DNA from: Oenanthe sinensis
Lineage: Eukaryota > Streptophyta > Magnoliopsida > Apiales > Apiaceae
DNA length: 64,000 bases
Assembly: GCA_028671895.1 (NCBI GenBank)
Contig: CM053794.1
Span: 36,782,501-36,846,500 of the forward strand
Reading direction: 5' to 3'
In this document: piece after piece, positions 1 to 11,267 of the stretch
How the letters are laid out: each line of letters opens with the position of its first letter
Numbering within the stretch: the first letter of the stretch is position 1
Translations under genes and position numbers: made by a program
Notes under the pieces: model-generated
What the model saw: only the letters and a program-made list of their open reading frames with translations
What the model was told of the DNA's origin: nothing
Databases searched by the model: none

Positions 1-1671
1 ACACTTCGCATATGCATGACAGTGGTTCTTGAAAAATCGAGTAGGTGGTAGTGTAAATTTGTAATTTTTTCTCTCATAATCAATTACAGTGTTTTTAGCA
101 TAACAATGACATGTACTAAATCACTGCATAGACAGTAAGACAGTACATACATTTCTGCAGTCATCCCTTCTTCAACTTTCAAAATCTGCAAGGAGATGTG
201 AATTACATGGACAGTTGTAAATCCAAATACTATAGAATGTGGGAAAAAGACGTCATATGTTGGCAATTTTACCTTGAAAAATTTGGTCAAAGCAAAACAT
301 AATACAGAGGAGAAGATCATATGAAGTAGAGTTAATCCAAGAGGATATGGGAAATTTATTTCCTTTGAAGACAGAACCCACTGCACATTAAAGTTCAGAG
401 TAAGTATTACAATATAGACCAGGTATCCTATACAAACTAATCCAAACAAGTAGAACTAATGTAGTTGGGATATTTTTTTTAAGATTATGATTGATAAACT
501 ACTCACTTCAGTGGCCTGCGTAACTAATTTATCCACTAAGGTTGTTGGGGTACCCCAAGTTACATAGAAGAAACCTTACATTATGTTGGAGTACCCTAAT
601 CATGGTGCTTAGAGTGGCGGTGATACATTCGTTTCCCAAGGTTTCAATAACTATAAACAAGCTCATAGAAGTTTAAAAGAACATGTTTGAGATGAAGATG
701 GTATTCATAACAAATGAGTAAAGACCGGTTAAGATTGTTTAAGCAAAAACAACATGTTGGACCTTGTATTTCCAACCTAAATATCAACAAATCAGGTAGT
801 TGGTAATTTCTCATTCTTCCAGTAGAGATTGCTGCCCGAGTAATGTGGTTGGTACAGTATAAAGTATCAAAACATGAAACTAAAGAGAACTAAACATTAG
901 TGAAATCAAGTATGTGACTATTATTGAACATATATGTATGGGCTACAACAAACTGAAAACTCAATGACAGCGATAAGAAGCCACGTCAAACTCTATATCC
1001 TCTCCTGATGTTAAAATCCTTTCCATTAGTCCTGCCAGGAGACTCAGACGTAATATGAAACATAATCACTGCTCTCTTAATGGTGGCATCTCATAATGAT
1101 CTCATTGATGAGATCATAAAACCCTTCTGTAATTCTTTAAAATTGGGAACCGATAAATAAATATAGATCAAATTTAATAGATACCAAGAACAAAACACAT
1201 GATCATCGGACAGAGAGAGGCAAAGAAAAGCCAAATATAAATACATAAAGACAAAAACTACCAATGAATACAAAATCATATTTTTTAGTGGAGGTAGATA
1301 ATTGGAGCTCACTACTTGAAACCCACTAAACAAAAAATTGCCAATTTCTCTGGGAAATTACCAATAGGATCATTATGTGAAGTGCCCACCTCAGCTTTTA
1401 CATAATTCAAACATACCAATACTCCAATTCAACCAACCAAAACCCCAAACTAAAGAATTCATTTCAATAAAAACAAAAACTTTTCCAACATTATTTCTTC
1501 CAATCAGACAACACAGATGATAACAAACAAAAAAGAAAAAAGCAAGATCATAGATGAAAAGGGTACCTTGTTAAAGAAGATCTGACCAGCGGAGAGGCAG
1601 ATGTAGAGGAGAATGTAAGCATATGTTATGTATTCTTTACCCACCATTCTTCTCATTAGACCCTCTCTCAT
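1..1671 (-). CDS. Probable sugar-phosphate/phosphate translocator (5' part, cut by left edge)
   Basis: This is the amino-terminal part of a drug/metabolite-transporter-superfamily protein of the triose-phosphate translocator type. Such proteins have about ten membrane segments and exchange phosphorylated sugars or related compounds across plastid or Golgi membranes. The coding exons, read on the minus strand, are 1567-1671 (starts ATG, MREGLMRRMVGKEYITYAYI), 273-380 (WVLSSKEINFPYPLGLTLLH, then a hydrophobic stretch) and 147-185 (ILKVEEGMTAEMY). All junctions are GT-AG and in phase, and the next exon lies beyond position 1. From memory the sequence is closest to Arabidopsis At3g14410/At1g53660, where KVEEGMT follows the second membrane helix. 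Only about 84 residues are visible, so substrate and subcellular site cannot be told. It is divergent with the glycosyltransferase gene to the right. Position 1671 is the first in-frame ATG. Confidence 0.85.
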
Positions 1672-2616
1672 TTTCAAGATTCACAAATCAAATATTATTA
1701 GGATTTGGGTGAACGCTGCTATGTAATTACTGCTGCCCACTTTATCATACTCGTGAATTGTTGCTTAAACACGTTATAAGTCAAAAGAGTGTGAGCAACA
1801 GTCATGTGCTTTGCAGGGCAGGCTACAAAGGAACGAACCAATATTTTATTTGCTTTTCCATGTTTATTTTTTCATTATCACCTTTAGATCATGGTTCTAG
1901 AAATCTTTCATTTAATCTGTTAGTTTCTACATTTTTTTGTAAGATTTTATCTATTCACTTTAAAATTTAATTAATCATTATGTATTTATTTTGAACGATA
2001 TGTGTAATAATAAATTAATTAAATATGAGCACGATGCTCACCCGGCTATAAGCTTAATTGGTCCAAAAAAAATTAATTAAATATAAAATTTATAATATAA
2101 TAAATATATATACTAAATATTAAATAATCAATTATAATAATAATAGAAAAAAGTTCCGAAGTTACATACATTTTTAATATAAAAATTTAATGACATCTTT
2201 ATAATAATATAATTAACTAGGTTAATTTTAGATAATTAACTGGTCATTAAGACCTAATAATAATAATAATAATGTTAAAATAAGTGCTTCATAGATCCTT
2301 CAATACAACACAGAATTGGATACTTGACCCGTTTGAGAGCTCCACCGCTAACCACAATTCAATCCCTCCAACTCCGTTGCACAAATTCGCACCCGACCCA
2401 CAACACTGTGTCATACATACATATACATACATACATACATACATATAGTTCTTACTTGGTCGATCATCAAAGTTGATCAATGACAGGTTCTGCCCCTTTT
2501 TCTTTTAATACTAATTGATTCAATCTGATTCGCAAACTTAGAATCAAAATGCTTATTCTTTTTGCAAGTTCATCTAGTGAAGTGAATAAAAAAGATTGAA
2601 ACTTGATGATGAATTG
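1672..2616. promoter_or_regulatory. Shared upstream region between two divergent genes
   Basis: This 945-bp interval separates the start codons of the translocator (-) and the glycosyltransferase (+), so it must hold both promoters and both 5' UTRs. It is AT-rich between about 1970 and 2290. It is less AT-rich at 2300-2410, which probably belongs to the 5' leader of the right-hand gene. A short CATA microsatellite lies at 2412-2446. No single TATA box stands out. Confidence 0.5.
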
Positions 2617-3164
2617 ATGGTGATCGCAGGGAAAGGCGAAAGGAGAGGCAGGGCAGCTTTGGTAGTTGTTGGCGATATCGGTCGCAGTCCTCGTATGCAA
2701 TATCATGCTCTTTCTCTTGCCCGTCAGGTCATTTCCCACCTTTTCTTTTTGTATATATACTCACCCCACTTGTATGTTTGTGTTTATAGCTTATGAATGC
2801 AGTAACATTGTTTTAATATCAAAATTGCACTTAACTATTTTTTATCGGGTGCTGCCATCTAGTTAGTATTAGGAACTCTTGCACTGAATTTGTATAATAG
2901 TTTAATTGATTTAAGTTTAAGGTCAGTGATTATAAATCTTGATTGGGTGTTGACCTCATATTTTTATGCAGGCATGCTTAGAAGTGGATATAGTTGCATA
3001 CGGAGGTATGATATTTTATACTTGGAGTTGAATTTGTTCCTTTTAAATCATAAAGATTTTTAGTAATAGAAAATAACATGGCATACATTTATTAATTATT
3101 AACTTTATAATGTTCCATATTTCATGTCATGTAACCCCAGCCTGTTGAGTTTCTAAAAATCCCC

Positions 3165-3205
<41 letters not shown>

Positions 3206-6200
3206 ATATAAATTTAGCTCTTTCATTCTATCTATGTGTCTGCAACCATATGCTGAAGGCCAAGATATGTCTTGCTATTTGCAATAGTTCTATATTTTAT
3301 GATAAATATGATTTCTTACCTGCTTCGGATATGGGTTGGGGGTGATCACAGAGGGAAATAATAAAGTTTGCAATAGCGAAGAGTTGGTGTTTCGCTCACC
3401 AAATTTTGTATCTGTTCAAAACTCTGCGTCTTTTTTTCTTCTTCTTGGAATTAAAGGACATCTAATAATTGTATGTGTGCTGATCTTTTTCCCGTCTGCC
3501 TTTTGTCTCCTGGATGTTTGAATAGGTTCAGATCCCCACTCTGCTGTATTAGAGCACCAATCTATTCATATCCATAAAATGGTACTGTTTTTAGCTAATA
3601 ACTATACCAAGTTAACTTGATACCCTTGTATTCATTATTGAAAATGCTATGTATGTTACTGAATTCTCTGTTTTCTGGTTCTGCAGAAACCCTGGCCAGC
3701 AATCCCTCATTTGCCAAAGATACTTAAGCCTTTGATGCTTTTATTCAAACCTGTGTTTCAATTTTTGATGTTGCTTTGGTTTCTTTGTATTAAAATACCT
3801 GCTCCTGATGTTTTCATTGTACAGGCGAGTTTAATGTTTTAAGGTTTCTTCTATTTCGGAGTATCATACTGTGATGTTTATATGGTCATTTATTCTTTTC
3901 GGACATGTTTTCTTGATTATGTTGCAATTATGTATATACAACTATCTATCCTTATTCTTGATCTAGTTTATTGTGCATGTTTTCTGCTTCTATAGAATCC
4001 GCCTTCTGTTCCTACTTTAGTGGCTGTGAAATGGGCCAGCTGGCTGAGGCGCTCCAAATTCATAATTGATTGGCATAATTTTGGATATACATTGCTTGCA
4101 TTGTCTCTTGGAAGGAGTAGTCCTTTTGTGGCAGTATATCGTTGGTAAAACTTCATTCACATGCAAAATTTCTTGTAATTTTGAGGGTTTAACTGCTATA
4201 TACATCACCTGGTATACTCTCAGGTTTGAGAAACATTATGGAAAGATGGCAAATGGTTCCCTATGCGTGACACAGGCAATGCAACTTGAATTGGCTCAAA
4301 ATTGGGGAATTAAGTAAGGGTTTCAGCTCATTAGTTCAATCTTTCTTGCATTTTGCTTGTTCACATTCTATTTCTGTGTAATAAATTTAAATTTGAGTTC
4401 TGGTGGTGTTTCTATTTGTAGAGCTACTGTTTTATATGATCAGCCTCCTGAGTTTTTTCATCCTACTTTACTCGAAGAGAAACACAAGGTTAGTCATTTA
4501 TATCTTCTCACACATCTTTAAGAGTGCATTACTTAACAAATTATGATTGGGTTGGATTCTAGCTGTTTTGTAGGATTGACAAAAATCTGAATGAGCCTTG
4601 TGATCATCGAGACTGTGTCAGCGATGGTAATGTACTCAACTAATTCAGTCTTTAGTTCTGTGCTGAGTGAACTTGACCAAGATAGAACCAACTGAATGTG
4701 TCCCTAACATATGATTGACAGGTAAAGACGAACATAATCCGAATGCAACTTTATTTACTACTCAGGTTGGCACTGATATAAACTTGAATCAGAACCGTCC
4801 AGCACTTATAGTTAGCAGTACAAGCTGGTGAGTTGTTGATGATCTTACAGCTAATGACTTCTAACTTTATTTATATTCGCTGTAATGTATAATTCTTGTC
4901 AGTGGTATTACACTATGTGCTGCAAGTCTTTCTTACTTTATTGAGGCATCATAATATATATAATCTTAATGGTAGCAGTTGTCATATCACCTTTTTTTTG
5001 TTTTGGACATGTACCATTGCCCTCCCACTGGGCTGTTGGGAGTATTTTTTTTATCGGCCAACCACTAGAATCTTTTCTTTCCGAGTGTAGCCTAGTGGAT
5101 GCTCCTATTATCGTGGTAACAAGAGGTCTAGGGTTCAAGCCTCAGTGGTGGCATTTGTGGCGAGTATTTAAATTTCTACAATAGCCCAGTACAAAAGAAT
5201 TATTAATTAATTAATGTTCAACTACATATAGTAAGAGTACCGTGTGAGGAGAAAAAATAATAAGTCATGTCGGTAATAAATAAAAAAATATTTATTTTCA
5301 GACTCTTGTAAAGGATATTATGGTGTCGAGTATGCAATGGTAATAATAAGTACTTGAATTATGTTCTATGTACCATCAATTTTAGAGCCAAAAAATTGAA
5401 ACTTAAATTATTATTTATTTTCTTTGGCTTTGACCATATCAATTTTCTCATTCTGATTTTAGTGTTGCAGATTTATTTTTTTAACTTCCCTTTGTTGTAT
5501 TAGATGTAAATTTTAACAAAAATTGAGGTTCCGCTCCACTTGATTTAGTTGTTACTAAATGTTGTAGATTTCAATATAAAATTTTGGACCTATAAAAGAA
5601 GAATTATTCTACAAAAATGTTGTAGGTTCGAGTCTTAAAAAACATTCATTCCTCATCTGCTATACTTCTTCCTCTTTTGTGTTTTAAAAGTGGACATTGT
5701 TTTCTGATTTTAAAAACTCATATTTTTATTGCCCTGACCTTTAAATAATCAGTTACTAGAAAATAGTTATTTTTTGTAAGATTCGAAGACCCTTGTAAAA
5801 AAATAAAAAATTGCCCGTCCTCTCTGAGAAATTTCTGGTTTCGCCATTATTTACCATGATATCACTAGACTGCAAATTAGTATTTACCGTCTTTACACAA
5901 CTAAATTACTGTAGAAACGATGATATTTTCCAGGACGCCAGATGAAGATTTTAATATACTTCTCGAAGCTGCACTTATGTATGATAGACGTGTTGCTGCA
6001 ATATTAAATGAGGATGACTCAACCCCTGAGGATGTTCTTTCGAGGGAATATTGTGAGGGGAAGCAATTCTTGTACCCTAGGTTGCTATTCATTATTACTG
6101 GTACTTGATTCTGTTTCTTGTGTTAAAAAATCATTCATGATATTGATAATATATCCGATTTGCTAATCTTGGAAATAACTCTTTTGGGGTATCATGTAGG

Positions 6201-7152
6201 TAAAGGACCTGAAAAACAAAAATATGAAGAAAAATTGCGGAAGTTAAAACTCAAACGTGTAGCATTTCGTACTATGTGGCTGTCAGCTGAAGATTACCCA
6301 TTGCTTCTCGGTAAGTGTATAAATATACACAACCAATCACATCTGATAACTACTTCTTTACCCTTCTACTTTGCTTTGTGTAGGATCAGCAGATCTGGGT
6401 GTTTGCCTGCATACCTCATCATCCGGGTTGGATCTTCCAATGAAGGTATAATTTCGTTAAGTTCTGGATGCCCTCTAGTACTTGAAATTGGCAAGTGATA
6501 TATTATTTACCAGTATAACAATTTCTTAATTTGTTGATTTCCTTTATCAGGTTGTTGATATGTTTGGCTGTGGACTGCCTGTTTGCGCCGTTTCATATTC
6601 ATGGTAAAGTTTTTGTGTATTTTGTTTAGTTCATTTGGAATAAGATCGTATGTGCAGTTTCGTATCAATTTTGTGACATATATATATATATATATATATA
6701 TATCTGTGTTTTTCAATCTGCAGCATCAAGGAGCTTGTAAATGTTGAAAAAAATGGTTTGCTTTTCTCATCCTCTTCAGAGCTAGCTGATGAGCTAATGG
6801 TAAGATCAGATAATGATAAGTTGTATTCCAAATTTTTTAGTAAAATTGGTTTCTCTACATTTGCAATTAGTGCTGGTTAAATATGTGTATTTGATGTATA
6901 ATGAGTTCAGTCAAAAATTCCATGCAGATGCTATTTAAGGGGTTTCCAGATGAATGTGATGCTTTGAAGTTGTTGAGAAAAGGTGTACAAGAAACAAGGT
7001 CTTCTGTGAGTTGGGAAACAGAATGGGAAGCAAACGCAAAGCCCTTAATAACTGAGGCATGATCAACTTCTTTACTTCAACCTTCTTTATGTTTCAAATA
7101 TAAAAATAACGGTAAGGGTCGTGTTTTGCAGGTTATATCTGGAAATTTCTGA
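2617..7152 (+). CDS. TUN: TURAN/ALG1-type beta-1,4-mannosyltransferase (multi-exon)
   Basis: The product resembles chitobiosyldiphosphodolichol beta-mannosyltransferase (ALG1; Arabidopsis TURAN, At1g16570). That enzyme adds the first mannose to dolichol-PP-GlcNAc2 on the cytosolic ER face, an early step of N-glycosylation. Exons: 2617-2727, 2972-3005, 3526-3581, 3687-3824, 3996-4144, 4224-4313, 4422-4488, 4563-4626, 4722-4827, 5934-6100, 6200-6310, 6384-6445, 6551-6603, 6724-6799, 6928-7056 and possibly 7132-7152. All junctions keep the frame, giving 473 or 477 residues. Seen motifs: N-terminal VVVGDIGRSPRMQYHALSLA, a hydrophobic segment at about residues 83-104, then NPPSVPTL, DWHNFGY and a C-terminal SGLDLPMKVVDMFGCGLPV donor-site region. 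The ATG at 2617 is chosen because the GT fold starts about a dozen residues later. The intron after 3824 begins GC. The last intron is either GC-AG or retained, in which case a TGA at 7060 ends the frame. Intron 4828-5933 carries a SINE. Confidence 0.9.
3167..3201. repeat. (AT)n microsatellite in a TURAN intron
   Basis: About 17 AT units lie inside the second intron (3006-3525) of the glycosyltransferase gene. A similar AT tract sits at about 6678-6703 in another intron of the same gene. Confidence 0.95.
5075..5216 (+). mobile_element. tRNA-derived SINE inside a TURAN intron
   Basis: The sequence has an RNA polymerase III promoter arrangement. An A-box-like TAGCCTAGTGG lies at 5088-5098 and a B-box-like GGTTCAAGCCT at 5132-5142, about 33 nt apart as in tRNA genes. 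A tRNA-unrelated tail ends in ATTAATTAATTAA. It cannot fold as a proper tRNA with an acceptor stem, so a SINE is the better call. Ends are approximate and I did not identify a target-site duplication. Confidence 0.65.
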
Positions 7153-9701
7153 TTATACAAACTTTGCAGCTGTGATGATAGCAAGAGATCATTCTGTATC
7201 TCCTTTAGCCCTCGCTTATAGATTTAAATAGCTAAAATGCTTATGGATTTAGATCCGTTTCTCTTGTTTTTAATTTAATTCTCATCCAATTTATTATAAT
7301 ATCTGAATATAATATATTTAAAGTTGAAGGTTTTAGGTTCAGGTAAATTTTGGGTCCAATTTAAAGTTGACTTGAAACACTAGCAGGTCTGGCCAATCAA
7401 CCCAAAATGGATCCAAAAGTAATGTTGGACTGTATTTATCTTGTAGAGTGTTTTTCATTTAAAGATTTGAAATGTCAATAGGAGCCGTGATTCAGAACGA
7501 ACCAAATTAGGTCATGAATTCATAGCTGAGAAGGGGTTGGGAAAGAGATCCTCTGTATTTCTCCAATATATATTTAGAATGTATTTTCAAGTTTAAATTG
7601 TATTGTAGGTCAAACGTGTCGGGCTAGTTTTAATTCAAGTGTTTTGGTTAAAAAAAATGTTAATGCGGTTTTGTTCGAAAATGCTTCGTTTTGGGTTGTC
7701 CGGCAGACAACTTTACGAGTGAATTGAGTAAACCATTTGCGTAAAAAAATATTGGACTATGCACAATTTTTACTAATAAAAGGAATTTTTTAATACTAAT
7801 AATTATAGTTTTACAATCAAAAAGTATTTTAAAACGTCCAACAAATAAAGAAACGGAACATAGGGAGTTGTAGTTTTTTTCCGGATCAAGTCCTGACAGG
7901 CACAAAAATTTGACATGTTGAAGATAACCCGACACCCGACCCATGTGAGGTTAACACCCTAGGGCCTAGTCTAGACTAGACAATGGGCTAAACAGGTCAT
8001 CCTTGCTGAGGCGGATGAATAAGAGAAAAACATGTATGGCCACTATTTGAGAGTGACATCCAACAGGTTCCACTTGTTAATAATTCGTTTAATAGTTAGG
8101 GACCATATTTTTCGTGAATTTTTTTTCTTTGGCAGCAGTTTTATAAAAAAAAATTAAAACAGAAAGGGGTCTCAATGATTTTGTCTGGTGAGTGCACATA
8201 ATAGTGTTTCTCATTCTGGGCTTGGGTCAAGAAATTGCAGTTGGTATTCTGTATGTTTATAACTTTGTTTTAACAGATCATTCCGCAAACTACAAATAGA
8301 TGGAATTTAGGGAAAGCATTTGTTCAAGTTTCTACACTAATTTTAAATAGATTATAGAGCTGTACAGATTTGTCGTGCTAACAAGGTAGGTACATAATGG
8401 ACCACCGGCCCATTTGTTCCACAACTTCTTGCTAGTATTATCTTTACTATATACTGCGTACTATTATCATATTGCGAACCACCTTTTTCTTGTATCTGCC
8501 TTGTAACTTGTACGAGTAATTTGTAATACTATAAATTTATGTTCTATCATCATTTTTTTGATCCTTTGAATACTTCAAGACCAAGGGGGGAAATCTGGAC
8601 TGCAGTATCGGCTAAACTTCAATAATTAAAATAAAATTTTATTCTTAGTTGAAGATGAGTAAAAAGGTTATTTAAATCTCGATTAACCTCCAAAAATTAG
8701 TACTAATAGTTATTTTTTAACTTCAATATCTTAATTCAGCCACTATTTAAGACTATATTAGAGAGTGTTTTAACTAAGCCTAGAGTTATTGACCAAAAAA
8801 AAACTAAGCCTAGAGTTAATATATATATATATATATATAAACTAGGCCTAGAGTTCAAGCAAGTCTGGGAGAAAAAAAAATGATATCTATCTCATTTAAA
8901 AAATTTGTTGAAAATTTAATCAAGCACTTTCCATATTATCAAATAATTTTTTAAAAATAAATTATAAAAGGATTAAGAATAATCTATATGTTTAAAAAAT
9001 TATACAAGAACTTAAGATCAATTTGAAATTGATCATAAATTTTTATTGTTTTGGAAATTGTAATCGGGCAGTGATATGATTTAGAAAAAAAATGTAGAGA
9101 TGTGATGAAAAACAGACCATGTGATTGATATTCGTAGAAGAGCATGTGATTGGTATGTAGAATAAGGCCAGGTGCCGACTGCTGCAGTGCATGCAGATTT
9201 AAAGAAACTATAGGCAGGCAGGGTAATAGCAGGCTAGCAGCAGCCAGGCCAGTAAAGAGCTACAGAAATTTAGGGCATCAGTCTAAAATTTATGCATGAA
9301 ATCGATCATATGAATAAACATATATGCTCGCATATCATTTCTTTACGCTAAAACTGTTTGCGGATAAAAAGTTTAACACTTGCCATTCTCTTTCTCTTTT
9401 TTTCAACATGAAAAATCAAAAAATCGTCGGTCTTATTCAAAATCTCAGTTATGACATCCTTTTTTCTCCCACTGCATTACTCATAAATAAATAAATTATT
9501 CCGGCTGTTTCGGAATTCTCATTCCGTGTGTGAAAATTCACCGATTTGCTATATATCACTGCTCTCATAATTAAACACAGATATGGGAGTTAATAGTACC
9601 ACTGCCAACAGCTCGGTCTTGACCGTCAATGTTACATCGTCCATCTGAGCCTCTGAGCTGGTCAGGCATTCAATTCATCGTTGTATCATCATATACACTA
9701 C
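7153..9701. other. Intergenic, 3' flank of TURAN
   Basis: The first few hundred bases are probably the 3' UTR of the glycosyltransferase gene. After that I see no coding sequence. At 8770-8870 the phrase AACTAAGCCTAGAGTT or a close variant occurs three times around a short TA tract. At 9200-9260 there is a small AGCAGGC-rich patch. Nothing else is recognised. Confidence 0.5.
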
Positions 9702-9944
9702 TACTACTCTCTTGTTTGAAAATAATTTACGTTTGACCTTTTTGAACACATTTTTAGGAGTTTTGACTACATGATTAAAATTATTATTTTAAAATTTTCT
9801 TTTTATGAATAAAAATATTAAACTCAAATTTTTATTCAAAAAAAGAAAATTTTAAAAATAATAATTTTAATTATATAGTCAAAACTCTTAAATATATTTG
9901 TCAAAAAGTCAAGTGTCAATTATTTTTAAACAGAAGGAGTAGTA
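9702..9944. mobile_element. Stowaway-like foldback MITE
   Basis: The left end TACTACTCTCTTGTTTGAAA pairs with the inverted right end ...CAGAAGGAGTAGTA. The interior is a long hairpin, in which TTTGACTACATGATTAAAA on the left is mirrored by TTTAATTATATAGTCAAAA on the right. This terminal sequence and a TA flank fit Tc1/mariner-type Stowaway MITEs. Confidence 0.7.
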
Positions 9945-11267
9945 TTTAGTATTATCCGGAGTATTGAGTTTTGATACAGGATTGCCGCTATGATACGTAC
10001 TCTTCAGCTAGATCATATCCTTTCAATTTACTGTAGTAACTAATGTTAATTAGATTTGATGAATTAATTAATCATGCATTAGTGCATGCAACCTAAGCTA
10101 TATATAGTATAAGACTAATTTTTAACAAGATTATTACTCATTAATATTGTGATAGTGTATTGAGAAAAAAAGAGATCTAGGATAATTATAAGCATATTCC
10201 TTAGATAACAGGCATTATTAGCTATATATAGAGTACAACAATTCAAAATTTGTTGAGGTGGTGTAATTAATGAAGTTGATAATAGTAATACATTGGCCTA
10301 CAGACATAATGAATTTGTGGATATGATGAAAGTATTTACTAGTTTTGTCAAAGCTAGGAATGGTATATGATGAAACAAAGGTCATTTCAAATGCCCCAAG
10401 GGCTATAGCTTAGCTTATCTTCTTCACTCATCATCTACATATATATCCTCCCCCGGCCTACAAATTAAGATGAGAGACCACATGACGTGGCATGGGCTAC
10501 AAAATAGGCATTGCGTCCCCTTGATCTTCCTCCTATCTCTAATCCAAACTAGTCGACGAAGCAGGGGGGGTCTTTCATTTTCATAGTAATCGTAATAATT
10601 TTAATTATACTACTGTATATAGTGATTAATTAGTAGTAATTAATTAGAATGATAGAGTAATTAGAAATGTTAACAGTGGTGATCATGGTCCTTCATGGGA
10701 TGCTCACATGCAGCTTACTGACTGTTGGTCTGTTGCATTCATTCTCTGCTCGGGGACATCAATTTAATTCAGATGAGAATCCCAACTTAATTTTATCTAT
10801 GCATCTGTCTATGCAATCAACTACGAGTAATAATTATTGGAAACCTACAGACTGCAGTCATGTGTCTTTTTCATGTCCTCCTATTTTTACACATTACACA
10901 TACTACGTAATTACAAGACCGATGTAGCTTAGTAATATCACAATATGGGTGAAAATAATAAATTAGGTAATTGTACTCTATCCTCCTCTACATTTTCGTA
11001 TGCATCCAGGGAAAAAAATGAGATGAACTACAAATTAATTATAGTCATATCTTAACCGTCTAGGTGTATAGTGCATAAGCCGTCTTGATTTTTGGCTGTG
11101 CAACCCCGATTAATAAAGTTATTTGTAAAACATTGTTTACTTTTAACAATAAATCCATAAAATTTAATGCAATGACATAAAGCATTTACGAGAATTGACG
11201 GGCAACAATTATATTATATTACTATCATGGTTTCACATCAAAAACAGTTAAAAGTATACACTACATG
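9945..11267. other. Intergenic, with one short unassigned open frame
   Basis: Mostly AT-rich DNA. A less AT-rich patch at 10440-10560 precedes an ATG-started frame of 86 codons at 10667-10927. Its start (VLHGMLTCSLLTVGLLHSFS) is hydrophobic and signal-peptide-like. I recognise no family, the rest looks non-coding, and I would not call it a gene without transcript data. Confidence 0.3.

Noticed and set aside
84..146. Continuation of the translocator frame past the third exon.
   Set aside because: The family match stops at EMY, exactly at a GT donor (145-146), and the following residues are intron.
1091..1333. An 80-codon minus-strand frame with hydrophobic stretches inside the translocator gene.
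   Set aside because: It lies wholly in the long first intron and matches no part of the family.
5088..5142. A real tRNA gene.
   Set aside because: Only the A and B boxes fit; no acceptor or anticodon stem can be formed, so a SINE is more likely.
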